DNA of 11,461 bases from JBEKDJ01 sp050014415 (GTDB lineage Bacteria > Desulfobacterota > BSN033 > UBA1163): the NCBI GenBank assembly GCA_050014415.1, contig JBEKDJ010000157.1:1-11461 (forward strand). The letters run 5' to 3'. The position numbers and the translations under genes are program-made. Below are positions 1 through 6,548 of this stretch, piece after piece (position 1 is the first letter of the stretch; the number at the start of each line of letters is the position of its first letter). The notes beneath the pieces are model-generated. The model saw only the letters and a program-made list of their open reading frames with translations. It did not search any database and had not been told where the DNA came from.

Positions 1-57
1 TTTATTCTGAATCCTGACTTTTTCCCTGCGCGTCTCGGAATGGATTTTCTAAACTGA
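1..57 (+). CDS. Possible C-terminal end of an upstream gene (partial)
   Basis: Frame 1 is open from the window edge to a TGA at 55-57 and reads FILNPDFFPARLGMDFLN. The other two plus-strand frames meet stops within the first 15 bases. Eighteen codons are too few to assign a family. The call rests only on the open frame and on the gap of 38 bases to the next gene on the same strand, which would suit an operon. Confidence 0.25.
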   Translation, partial: FILNPDFFPARLGMDFLN

Positions 58-95
58 TAAGACATCGAGCTAGAAATTCGATAGGGGAATAGGAC

Positions 96-677
96 GTGAG
101 CTGGAGAGAAATTCGATCCATCGTCTATATGATTCCGGTCATCTGGTCCTCCTTGAGAGATCTAATTTGGGAAGAACTCTCTTTGGAGGAGATCAAAACC
201 AACTACCTTTTTGGGAAGGGCAATGCCTACGACCGTGCTAATCTGCTGGAGAGATCGGCCAGTGTTTACAAAGAGATTTTGGACAGAGATCCAAACCGCA
301 TCCCTGTTCTATTTAACCTTGGGGGACTCTATTATCGCAGGGGAATGTACGAGGCTGCGATCCCTTACTACGAAAGGGTGATTCGTTCAAATCCCAAACA
401 CTATCAGGGCCACTACTGGTTGGCGATGTGTTATTGGAAAATAGAACGATTCTACGCGGCGATCAACACACTCGAGGAGGTGATCGAGTCCCTACCTACC
501 TTCAAGGATGCCCTCAACCTGATAGGAGAATGTTATGAGCGAATTGGGGAGGCAGCAAAAGCAGAGCATTACTACCTCAAAGCCATCAGTGCTGATCCCA
601 GAGGAATCATTGTCCACGGGGAGGTTTTGAATCAACCATCTCAAGAGAAAAAAAGTGAGGAGAGAATAAAACACTGA
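96..677 (+). CDS. TPR-repeat protein
   Basis: A 193-residue tetratricopeptide-repeat protein, probably a protein-protein interaction scaffold. Three consecutive 34-residue TPR units are visible at residues 68-101, 102-135 and 136-169. Each has the usual W/L-G-Y spacing in helix A, an A in helix B and a closing P (for example LFNLGGLYYRRGMYEAAIPY). A partial fourth unit lies at about 47-67. The N-terminus (about 8-24) is moderately hydrophobic with Trp residues and may be a membrane anchor or amphipathic helix, but it is not a clear signal peptide. The C-terminus is charged and probably disordered. The start is GTG at 96, preceded by AGGGG/AGGA at 84-94. Residues 47-169 are confidently TPR; the partner and pathway cannot be told from sequence. 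Confidence 0.85.
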   Translation: MSWREIRSIVYMIPVIWSSLRDLIWEELSLEEIKTNYLFGKGNAYDRANLLERSASVYKEILDRDPNRIPVLFNLGGLYYRRGMYEAAIPYYERVIRSNPKHYQGHYWLAMCYWKIERFYAAINTLEEVIESLPTFKDALNLIGECYERIGEAAKAEHYYLKAISADPRGIIVHGEVLNQPSQEKKSEERIKH

Positions 678-723
678 AGAGATAGGGACGATTTCTTGCC
701 TGACGGGAAGGGAACCTTTGGTT

Positions 724-900
724 TTAGGTCTGTCTTTCCGTTCTCTTCTTCTTTGCGTTAAGGAATTTCTCTTCATCTACAAGGCGTGGAGAGATGCCCC
801 GGAATCCTCCCAGTGTTTCATCGGGGGGAAGGAGGATCCAGGCGATTCCTAGCTCTTCATCGATTTTGATCACCTCATCGCCGCGTTGTAATTTCTTCAT
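724..900 (-). CDS. Small hypothetical protein, 58 residues
   Basis: On the minus strand an ATG at 900-898 opens a frame of 58 codons ending in TAA at 726-724. It reads MKKLQRGDEVIKIDEELG, then AWILLPPDETLGGFRGISPR, then a Lys/Arg-rich tail. The first part alternates hydrophobic and charged residues like a small beta-rich domain (RGDEVIKIDEELGIAWIL). I do not recognise a family. The ribosome site is weak (TAGAG about eight bases upstream of ATG). The gene would lie tail to tail with the TPR gene (46 bases apart) and head to head with the cation transporter gene (73 bases). It fills an otherwise empty gap of almost 300 bases, and its balanced, protein-like composition supports a real gene. It could still be a chance frame. 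Confidence 0.5.
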   Translation of the reverse strand: MKKLQRGDEVIKIDEELGIAWILLPPDETLGGFRGISPRLVDEEKFLNAKKKRTERQT

Positions 901-973
901 GTTATTAACTCTAACGAATGGGATGAACCTCTTTCAAGATGCCTTTGCAATTGCTGGAAGCGTAGAGGATTGA

Positions 974-1852
974 GTGGATTCGGAAGATCGATTTCAAAAG
1001 ATTCGGCGCATATTGATTGATATCCTTTTTCTGAACTGGGGGGTGGCCGCAGCGAAACTCATTTATGGATGGTTGACCCACTCTGCTAGCATGACGGCTG
1101 ACGGATTTCATTCTTTCTCAGATGGATCTTCAAATATCATTGGCCTTCTTGGGATATGGATCGCCTCGCGACCCATTGATGAAAGCCATCCCTATGGTCA
1201 TAAGAAGTATGAAACGCTCACCTCTGTCGGGATCTCTGCGCTCCTTTTTGTTGTCTGCATCAATGTCGTGAGGCAAGGGATACTCCGTTTTCTCCAGCCT
1301 GTCGTTCCAGAAGTCACATTCATGAGTTTTCTGGTGATGGGTGTCACTTTGGCGATCAACGTGGCAGTGATGGTCTATGAGACTCGAATGGGACGAGCCT
1401 TGAAGAGCGACATCCTCATCTCCGATGCCCTGCACACCCGGGCAGATATCCTGACCTCTTCCTCTGTCATCGTCAGCCTCATCGGCATCAAATTGGGCTA
1501 TTCGATTCTCGATCCCATTGCCTCCTTAGTGATTGCAATCTTCATCGGATATGCTGGGGTGGAGATTCTTAAGGAGAGCTCTCGGGTACTGAGCGATGGC
1601 GTGGCAATCCGGATCGATGAGATTGAGAAGGTGGTTCTCTCCATCAAAGGAGTAAAAGAATGTCATCATATTCGGAGCCGAGGTCGGCCTGACGATATCC
1701 ACATCGATCTCCATGTCCTTGTTGATCCGGACATGCATGTTCACAAGGCCCATCATCTCTCCTATGCTATTGAGAATAAGATCAAAAGGGATTTTCAAGG
1801 AGTGACCGATGTAGTCGTCCACATGGAGCCTATGGAGGCGAGACTGGAGTAA
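974..1852 (+). CDS. Cation diffusion facilitator (CDF) family metal transporter
   Basis: A 292-residue inner-membrane metal/proton antiporter that exports divalent cations such as Zn2+. The length is normal for bacterial CDF proteins. The signature THSASMTADGFHSFSD (35-50) is in helix 2, followed by the conserved HPYGHKKYE (72-80). The paired motif SDALHTRAD (150-158) is in helix 5. The expected tetrahedral transport site is therefore H46, D50, H154 and D158, an HxxxD/HxxxD arrangement typical of zinc-type rather than manganese-type (DxxxD) members. Hydrophobic helices lie at about 16-34, 52-64, 84-104, 117-135, 162-175 and 180-197. The C-terminal cytoplasmic domain (about 205-292) has the ferredoxin-like dimerisation fold and many His residues (HHIRSRGRPDDIHIDLHV; MHVHKAHH). 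The start is GTG at 974 with GAGG at 965-968. The metal specificity is inferred. Confidence 0.93.
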   Translation: MDSEDRFQKIRRILIDILFLNWGVAAAKLIYGWLTHSASMTADGFHSFSDGSSNIIGLLGIWIASRPIDESHPYGHKKYETLTSVGISALLFVVCINVVRQGILRFLQPVVPEVTFMSFLVMGVTLAINVAVMVYETRMGRALKSDILISDALHTRADILTSSSVIVSLIGIKLGYSILDPIASLVIAIFIGYAGVEILKESSRVLSDGVAIRIDEIEKVVLSIKGVKECHHIRSRGRPDDIHIDLHVLVDPDMHVHKAHHLSYAIENKIKRDFQGVTDVVVHMEPMEARLE

Positions 1853-2159
1853 AAATAAGAGTTTTTTTTTGTAGATCCAAAGGATTGAACTGGCTCTCAG
1901 TTGCGGGATGATAAGGTAGCCACGCCACTTCGTTGCCCAATTGGGAGAGACCGATGATGGGAAAGGACGATATCGTGCCCCAAGAAGTAAGATAGATATG
2001 CCAATGAGTCGGTGATCACTCTAAAATCCAATTTTAATCTTGTGTTATTAGGGTTTTTGTAAGGGAAGTGGTAGAGCATCAAATGAAATCTTTGGTTGCT
2101 ATTCAGATCAGGGAGGCTGTAACTGAAATCATTATTCAAAAAAATGACGGAGGTTTGCT
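1853..2159 (+). other. Intergenic region with short palindromes and possible promoter
   Basis: No convincing gene is present on either strand. A run of T at 1862-1870 follows the CDF stop but has no clear stem before it, so I do not call a terminator. Two perfect palindromes are present, CCCAATTGGG at 1936-1945 and GTGATCAC at 2012-2019; either could be an operator. A weak promoter-like pair, TTGCTA (2096-2101) and TGTAAC (2118-2123) spaced by 16 bases, precedes the hydrolase gene. A strong ribosome site, GACGGAGG at 2146-2153, sits six bases before its ATG. Confidence 0.4.
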
Positions 2160-3713
2160 ATGAGGATCACGAAGCTATTCAGTACTCTGGTAGTTGGTTC
2201 TATTGTCTTCCTGTGTTTCACAGCGCTTACCACCATGCAGAGCCTTCACGCCGCTACACCCATTCCTGCGGTGACCGGGCCAATTCCGGTGACCGCCGAT
2301 TCGTATCCTTTTGGTTCAGCGGTCCGTACAAACCTGCCTCAGGATCTGTCTAAGTTCGGCTACGTCGAGGAAGAATATTTCGTGAGCGGATTCGCAAACG
2401 TGTACGATTTTGACACTAATGGCAGCGTCATCATTAAGACCGCCAATGCCCCTTACACAACGCGGATTCTGGTGCGACGACCCATCTCCGCTAAGGAATT
2501 CAGTGGCGCAGTCATTATGGAGTTGCTGAATCCAACCGCCATGTACGATCTTGACCTGCAGTGGCAGTTCTCCCGCGATTACTTCCTTGCCCATAATGAT
2601 GTCTGGGTTGGAATTACGATCAAACCGGTTGCAGCAAAGGCGCTCAAGACCTTCAATCCCCAGCGCTATGCTCCGATATCATGGGCGAACCCGCTCCCGG
2701 CAGACCAGACGTGTTCCAATCCTATCTCCCTGCTTCCCGATACGACACCGGCGACCGAGAACGGACTTGCCTGGGATATCACAAGCCAGGTGGGTACCCT
2801 CTTGAAGAGCACCTTGGCGCAGAACCCACTCAACGGGTTTCCGGTGAAAAGAGTTTACCTTACAGGGTATTCCCAGACAGCCGGTTATCTTGTCACCTAC
2901 ATCAACTTCATCCGTCCTACTGCTACCCTCGCCAACGGCAAGCCTATCTATGACGGCTACCTCATCGGCGACGGAGATGCATTGCCACCGTCCCTCAACC
3001 AGTGCTCCGCCAGAATAAAGCCGGGCGACCCGTGCTTCGTCATCCAGCCTCGACCCGAGCCGGTCATCAGTGTAGGGTCGCAGTCCCTCTTGGGTATAAG
3101 TATTGCCGCGCGTCGAGCTGACAACGACTCACCGCAAGATCGGTACCGCCGCTACGAAGTTCCGGGTGCGAGTCATATTAATCAGAGGGGGGTGAGCTTA
3201 TCCCCGATGCCTGAAGACGCGGCCAAAGCTGGCATTTCAGTGCCGCCGCCGAATTGCACGGAGATCGCCACCTACGGTCTCACCGATTTCCCGTTTGAAT
3301 ACCTGATGAACGGTGCTTTCGCAAACCTCGACGCCTGGGTGCAGTCCGGGACGCCGCCGCCAAAGAGTCCCCGGATCAACACAAAGACGGTTCCCGGAGT
3401 TCCGTTTCCCGTGGCAGAACTCGATCAATACGGTAATGCTCTGGGGGGCGTCCGGACCCCCTACGTCGACGTACCCATTGCTACCTACCGCGCGAGTAGT
3501 ACCCCTGCAGATCCGATGTTCACCTTGTTCTGTTCCTTGTCGGGCTATAAGGTCCCGTTAGAAAAGGAGGTGCTTAGACAGCTCTACCCGACGCACGATA
3601 GTTTTGTGGAGAAGGTCAACCAGAAAGTCGACGCGTTGGAAAGAGAGAGGTTGTTAACCAGGGCCGACGGGCAGAAGATTAAGAAGGAAGCCGCAGATGC
3701 AGCGGTGCCATGA
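2160..3713 (+). CDS. Exported alpha/beta hydrolase domain protein (Abhydrolase_10-like)
   Basis: A 517-residue secreted serine hydrolase or esterase of unknown substrate. A Sec signal peptide spans residues 1-31 (positive MRITK, hydrophobic core 7-24, cleavage near LHA/AT). The nucleophile elbow is GYSQT at 236-240 with S238 as likely catalytic Ser, and the likely catalytic His is H339 in VPGASHIN. Other blocks typical of this little-studied family are IMELLNPT (119-126), FEYLMNGAFANLDAWVQSGT (379-398) and DQYGNALGGVRTPYVDVPIA (422-441). Cysteines at 185, 282, 292, 366 and 458 could form disulfides after export. The tail (about 467-510) is charged and helical. The start is fixed by GGAGG six bases upstream. 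It stands alone, with a 307-base gap before it and a strong terminator after it. Its coding strand is C-rich, unlike its G-rich neighbours, which suggests transfer. Family assignment is from remembered motifs. Confidence 0.85.
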   Translation: MRITKLFSTLVVGSIVFLCFTALTTMQSLHAATPIPAVTGPIPVTADSYPFGSAVRTNLPQDLSKFGYVEEEYFVSGFANVYDFDTNGSVIIKTANAPYTTRILVRRPISAKEFSGAVIMELLNPTAMYDLDLQWQFSRDYFLAHNDVWVGITIKPVAAKALKTFNPQRYAPISWANPLPADQTCSNPISLLPDTTPATENGLAWDITSQVGTLLKSTLAQNPLNGFPVKRVYLTGYSQTAGYLVTYINFIRPTATLANGKPIYDGYLIGDGDALPPSLNQCSARIKPGDPCFVIQPRPEPVISVGSQSLLGISIAARRADNDSPQDRYRRYEVPGASHINQRGVSLSPMPEDAAKAGISVPPPNCTEIATYGLTDFPFEYLMNGAFANLDAWVQSGTPPPKSPRINTKTVPGVPFPVAELDQYGNALGGVRTPYVDVPIATYRASSTPADPMFTLFCSLSGYKVPLEKEVLRQLYPTHDSFVEKVNQKVDALERERLLTRADGQKIKKEAADAAVP

Positions 3714-3780
3714 GTTGCTTTGGGGCCGGGACAAGATCTAAGCTTTAGCTTCTGTGAAGAGATCTTCGTCTCGGTCCACT

Positions 3781-3825
3781 AAAAAGAGACGGATTTGGAG
3801 GGGGATTTCAAATCCGTCTCTTTTT
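3781..3825. terminator. Bidirectional rho-independent terminator
   Basis: A perfect 17-base inverted repeat, 3781-3797 against 3809-3825, with an 11-base loop (3798-3808). The arm begins AAAAAGAGACGG and ends TCTCTTTTT, so each strand shows a stem followed by a run of U. It lies between the convergent hydrolase gene (stop at 3713) and the small membrane protein gene (stop at 3847), so it can end transcription from both. Confidence 0.92.
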
Positions 3826-3846
3826 CCTATTCTGATTTGGCTGGCA

Positions 3847-4089
3847 TTATTTCTCTTCGGTTTTTTCTCCGGGAGTAGATTTAGAAGTCTCCTCCTTTCC
3901 TATTCCTATTTTCGATTTGATCTCGCTGATGAAATAGATGAGAGCACCGACACCGATTAAAACGAGGAGGATGGGGACGACTGCCATCAACCCTCTAACA
4001 AACATTGACCACCATTGGAACAAAAGAAGGTAGAGCCCTACAATAATGACCACAATACCAATGATGACTCCTAGTATGTTCGACACCAT
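3847..4089 (-). CDS. Small two-helix membrane protein, 80 residues
   Basis: A hypothetical integral membrane protein. Helix 1 is about residues 5-24 (ILGVIIGIVVIIVGLYLLLF) and helix 2 about 35-54 (MAVVPILLVLIGVGALIYFI), joined by a short loop QWWSMFVRG. A charged tail of about 25 residues rich in Lys and Glu (55-80) is probably cytoplasmic. A longer frame begins at 4152, but the ATG at 4089 is preferred: it is preceded at the right distance by AAAGGAGGTGATC, almost a complete complement of the 16S rRNA tail, and the extra 21 residues would overlap the promoter. I do not recognise the family beyond small hydrophobic proteins of unknown function. It has its own promoter and terminator, so it is likely a single-gene unit. 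Confidence 0.8.
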   Translation of the reverse strand: MVSNILGVIIGIVVIIVGLYLLLFQWWSMFVRGLMAVVPILLVLIGVGALIYFISEIKSKIGIGKEETSKSTPGEKTEEK

Positions 4090-4090
4090 G

Positions 4091-4101
4091 ATCACCTCCT
4101 T
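4091..4101 (-). promoter_or_regulatory. Near-perfect Shine-Dalgarno that fixes the start of the 80-residue gene
   Basis: The minus strand reads AAGGAGGTGAT just before the ATG at 4089, with GGAGG five bases from the start codon. This is close to a full-length match to the anti-Shine-Dalgarno sequence and is by far the strongest ribosome site in the window. It implies efficient translation. Confidence 0.8.
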
Positions 4102-4123
4102 TGAGAAGCAGTTCTGATGAAAA

Positions 4124-4152
4124 AAATTACCAAAAGGCGCAACAGAAGTCAA
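4124..4152 (-). promoter_or_regulatory. Candidate sigma70 promoter for the small membrane protein
   Basis: On the minus strand TTGACT (4152-4147) is followed after 17 bases by TAATTT (4129-4124). The -35 matches five of six consensus bases and the -10 only three of six. Transcription would start near 4117, leaving a leader of about 28 bases before the ATG at 4089 that contains the ribosome site. Confidence 0.4.
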
Positions 4153-4215
4153 GATTTATTTGCTAGATTTCTCCATGCCTGGACGGAATACCAAAAGCTG
4201 CAAGAAGAGGACTCC

Positions 4216-4245
4216 TTGATTTTATGGGGGATCATTACATAAAAT
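4216..4245 (+). promoter_or_regulatory. Candidate sigma70 promoter for the cupin-lipoprotein pair
   Basis: TTGATT (4216-4221) is followed after 18 bases by TAAAAT (4240-4245), matching four and five of six consensus bases. Transcription would start near 4252, about 47 bases before the GTG start at 4299. It is divergent from the promoter proposed at 4124-4152. Confidence 0.42.
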
Positions 4246-4298
4246 GGAATGACCTGACTTAGAAGATGAAGAGCAAAGAATGAAAAGGGGAATTCGTT

Positions 4299-4688
4299 GT
4301 GGATAAGGTTCTGGTTGAGAAACTTCCAGAGACAGGAGAAGGTCTTGAGGCGAAAAGGTGGAAGGAGGAAAGAGGAGAATTCGTTCAGATTGTCTATAAC
4401 GAGGAGATGAGACATTTGGCTGTTTTTGAAATCAGAAAAGGGTTCACAAGAGGAGGCCATCACCATGAAAGAAAAGAGGAGATCTTTTATGTGGTTCATG
4501 GCAAGATAGAAGCGAGATTCATCGACATGGATACCCTTCAAAAGGGAGAATCTATTTTAGCGAAGGGAGATAAAATACGGATTAAACCCCGTTGTGGTCA
4601 TCTTTTTGAAGCCTTGGAGGATGCTTTGGTCGTTGAATACAGCCCTCAGGTCTACGAGGTGGAAGACAGCCACAGAATCGATTTTTGA
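4299..4688 (+). CDS. Single-domain cupin protein
   Basis: A 129-residue small beta-barrel protein of the cupin superfamily. Cupin motif 1 is at about 52-68 (GGHHHERKEEIFYVVHG) with likely metal ligands H54/H56 and E60 or E61. Motif 2 is at 90-101 (GDKIRIKPRCGH) with H101 as the last ligand, matching the G-x5-P-x3-H pattern. Ligand conservation suggests a bound metal. Possible roles are a sugar isomerase/epimerase-like enzyme or a small ligand sensor; the layout resembles cupins found in polysaccharide synthesis, but no sugar gene is nearby and I would not assign a reaction. The start is GTG at 4299 with AAAAGGGG at 4283-4290. The lipoprotein gene begins 24 bases after its stop, so the two are probably co-transcribed. 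Confidence 0.82.
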   Translation: MDKVLVEKLPETGEGLEAKRWKEERGEFVQIVYNEEMRHLAVFEIRKGFTRGGHHHERKEEIFYVVHGKIEARFIDMDTLQKGESILAKGDKIRIKPRCGHLFEALEDALVVEYSPQVYEVEDSHRIDF

Positions 4689-4712
4689 TGTGAGGTTTGA
4701 AGGAGGAAGACA

Positions 4713-5240
4713 ATGAAAATTGAAGAAAAACGGAGGATTGGGCTTTCCATTATTCTACTCCTATTCTTGATGGTTCTCATCGCGAGCTGTCACTTCAGGC
4801 AGGGCGTTCCCGAGTGGAGTGGAAGTGGGTTTTTGAGAAAGGAATTCTTGGAATATAGGAGTGTTGCAGTCTTCCCTTTTGAGGGAGACGATTCCGGGGA
4901 AGTCACCGATGCCTTCATTCAGAGCTTTCGCGAAAGATTCCCTCAAATTTCGATTGTAGATCCTAAACGGGTTTTGGAAGCCCTTCACCGTGAAGTCCTG
5001 AATCCTGAACAGTTAGACGAATCAGCAAGGGCGAAGATCGGGAGCACGCTCGGCGTCCAGGCCTTGATCACTGGAAACGTCTATTACCCCAGTATCGTTC
5101 GTTGGCTGCTTCAGGTGATGATCGTTGATACCGGAACAGGTAGAGTGATGGGTCGTTCGCTCGTGGAAATAGACTTCATGGGTGCCATGGGAAAAAGGGA
5201 AGGGACTCGATTTGCGGTTGAGAAACTCACCTTGCGGTAG
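4713..5240 (+). CDS. Lipoprotein with CsgG/FlgO-like domain
   Basis: A 175-residue predicted outer-membrane or periplasmic lipoprotein. A positive N-terminus (MKIEEKRR), a hydrophobic core (about 9-22) and the lipobox LIAS-C place the lipidated Cys at residue 26. The mature part (about 48-155) has the pattern of the CsgG / FlgO / TolB-N-type fold: a first strand YRSVAVFPFEG, a helix ending in SFRERF, a strand ISIVDPKRV, then the helix-strand unit ARAKIGSTLGVQALITGNVYY and a strand LLQVMIVDTGTGRVMGRSLVEID. Such domains occur in curli secretion lipoproteins and in many uncharacterised envelope lipoproteins. No curli or flagellar gene is nearby, so a specific role is not claimed. AAGGAGG at 4700-4706 fixes the ATG start. 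It probably shares a transcript with the cupin gene. Confidence 0.72.
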   Translation: MKIEEKRRIGLSIILLLFLMVLIASCHFRQGVPEWSGSGFLRKEFLEYRSVAVFPFEGDDSGEVTDAFIQSFRERFPQISIVDPKRVLEALHREVLNPEQLDESARAKIGSTLGVQALITGNVYYPSIVRWLLQVMIVDTGTGRVMGRSLVEIDFMGAMGKREGTRFAVEKLTLR

Positions 5241-5270
5241 GCTTCTTATGAGGATTTGAGGATTCGAAGA

Positions 5271-5338
5271 GGGGCAAGTCCCTGCCTAAGGCGGGATTGA
5301 ACCCCTGGATCCGAGACTCCTTGAGCTGTCTAAGACAG
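5271..5338 (+). other. Twin hairpins with UAA loops before the DUF362 gene
   Basis: The 100-base gap after the lipoprotein gene holds two small hairpins with identical TAA loops. Hairpin 1 (5279-5296) is TCCC-T-GCC-TAA-GGC-GGGA, and a GGGG (5271-5274) and CCCC (5302-5305) pair can extend it. Hairpin 2 (5326-5338) is CTGTC-TAA-GACAG and touches the region just before the ATG at 5341. The cores CTGCCTAAGGC and CTGTCTAAGACAG differ by a C/G to T/A swap on both arms, which keeps pairing. No U run follows, so these are not ordinary terminators. Confidence 0.5.
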
Positions 5339-5355
5339 GGATGAAAGAGAGATCG

Positions 5356-6348
5356 ATGAGAGGTTTCAATCGAAGAGATTTCTTCAAATATTCTGGAGCG
5401 GCTGGAGGTGCACTATTCCTAGGGATAAAAGGAGGATTGGCAATGTCAGAGACGGTGAGCAGAGTAGCATTGTTGAAGACAGATAATCGGAAGCATGGGG
5501 TAAAGGGATCATTGAACGCTCTCAGGATTAATCCTGCAAAAGGAAGAGATGTCCTGATCAAACCCAACTTCAATACAGCTGATCCCGCTCCGGGTTCAAC
5601 ACATAACGATACCTTGGTTGCCCTGATCGAAGAGATATGGGAAATGGGGGCGAAATCGATCAGCCTTGGAGAGAGGAGCTATCCTCTGACTCGGGAGGTT
5701 ATGGAGAAAAAGACCATTTTGCCCATGTTGAATAGATTAGATGTCAAGGTCATCGACTTCGATGATCTGAGCGAAAAGGATTGGGTAGCCTTCAAACCTA
5801 AAAAGAGCCATTGGGAGAATGGTTTCCGGATTGCACGGCCGATTCTTGAAACGGAGTGCCTGATTTCTACGTGTTGTTTGAAAACCCATCAGTTTGGGGG
5901 GATCTTTACCCTGTCGCTGAAACTCCACGTAGGGGTTGTCCCCACATCGAGGCATGGATTCGACTATATGCAACAGCTTCACAGATCTTCCCACCAACGG
6001 AAGATGATTGCGGAGATCAACGAGCCCTTTAGACCTGCACTGATTGTCCTCGACGGGATCGATGCTTTTGTGGACGGTGGTCCGGCAACAGGAAAGCCTG
6101 CTAAGGGAGAGGTCTTCCTCGCCTCTACTGATCGCATAGCCATCGATGCCGTTGGAGTAGCCATCCTAAAGCTTCTGGGCAGCAATGAAAAGATCATGAA
6201 GGCGAAGATATTCGATCAGGAGCAGATCGCACGGGCTGTGGAGCTTGGCTTGGGGGCGTCGTCCGCCTCTGTGATCGAAGTGATTCCGGCCGACGAAAAG
6301 AGTCAGAGCTATCGGGACCAAATCGTGGAGATATTGAACAGGGGATGA
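5356..6348 (+). CDS. Tat-exported DUF362 domain protein
   Basis: A DUF362-family protein of unknown reaction. The N-terminus MRGFNRRDFFKYSGAAGGAL is a twin-arginine signal (RR, then FFK, then a small hydrophobic stretch of about 18 residues), so the protein is probably folded with a cofactor in the cytoplasm and exported. DUF362 blocks follow (numbers from this start): VLIKPNFNTA (66-75), CCLKTHQFGGIFTLSLKLHVGVV (173-195), LDGIDAFVDGGPATGK (232-247) and STDRIAIDAVGVAILKLLG (257-275). There is no CxxCxxC ferredoxin segment, which some DUF362 proteins carry. An ATG 15 bases earlier (5341) is in frame, but it lies directly against a hairpin and has no spaced ribosome site; AAAGAGAG (5344-5351) serves the ATG at 5356. 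The zinc-ribbon gene starts 17 bases after the stop. Confidence 0.82.
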   Translation: MRGFNRRDFFKYSGAAGGALFLGIKGGLAMSETVSRVALLKTDNRKHGVKGSLNALRINPAKGRDVLIKPNFNTADPAPGSTHNDTLVALIEEIWEMGAKSISLGERSYPLTREVMEKKTILPMLNRLDVKVIDFDDLSEKDWVAFKPKKSHWENGFRIARPILETECLISTCCLKTHQFGGIFTLSLKLHVGVVPTSRHGFDYMQQLHRSSHQRKMIAEINEPFRPALIVLDGIDAFVDGGPATGKPAKGEVFLASTDRIAIDAVGVAILKLLGSNEKIMKAKIFDQEQIARAVELGLGASSASVIEVIPADEKSQSYRDQIVEILNRG

Positions 6349-6365
6349 AGAAAAGGTAGCTTTTC

Positions 6366-6548
6366 ATGAAGGATGAAGTAGAGCTGATGATTCAGACATT
6401 TCCACACCGTTGCCCCTATTGCGATCAACCTATCTCCTGTGATCAATTTGATCTGAAGATAGGGGAGAATCGCATCGAATGTCCCTCCTGCAAAAAGATC
6501 TATATCAAGGTGGTTTCGGGCTCCTTTCGAAAAAGAGAGACCAAGTAG
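6366..6548 (+). CDS. Small zinc-ribbon protein, 60 residues
   Basis: Two cysteine pairs, CPYC (16-19) and CPSC (39-42), form a classic four-Cys zinc ribbon with a 19-residue spacer; C25 is extra. The short C-terminus is basic (SFRKRETK). Such small ribbons often bind nucleic acid or act as protein-protein adaptors, but no specific family is recognised. The start is ATG at 6366 with AAAAGG at 6351-6356; an in-frame ATG at 6387 is possible and would keep both Cys pairs. The stop TAG (6546-6548) directly abuts the recG ATG (6549), so translation of the two is probably coupled. Confidence 0.75.
   Translation: MKDEVELMIQTFPHRCPYCDQPISCDQFDLKIGENRIECPSCKKIYIKVVSGSFRKRETK

Noticed and set aside
1862..1870. 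Run of nine T after the CDF gene as a terminator
   Set aside because: No stable stem precedes the run.
1897..2139. Minus-strand open frame of 80 codons between the CDF and hydrolase genes
   Set aside because: No ribosome site of note, no recognisable motif, and composition of an untranslated region; it also overlaps the likely promoter region of the hydrolase.
4090..4152. N-terminal extension of the small membrane protein to 4152
   Set aside because: It would place the excellent ribosome site inside the coding region and overlaps the promoter-like sequence; the 80-residue form is far better supported.
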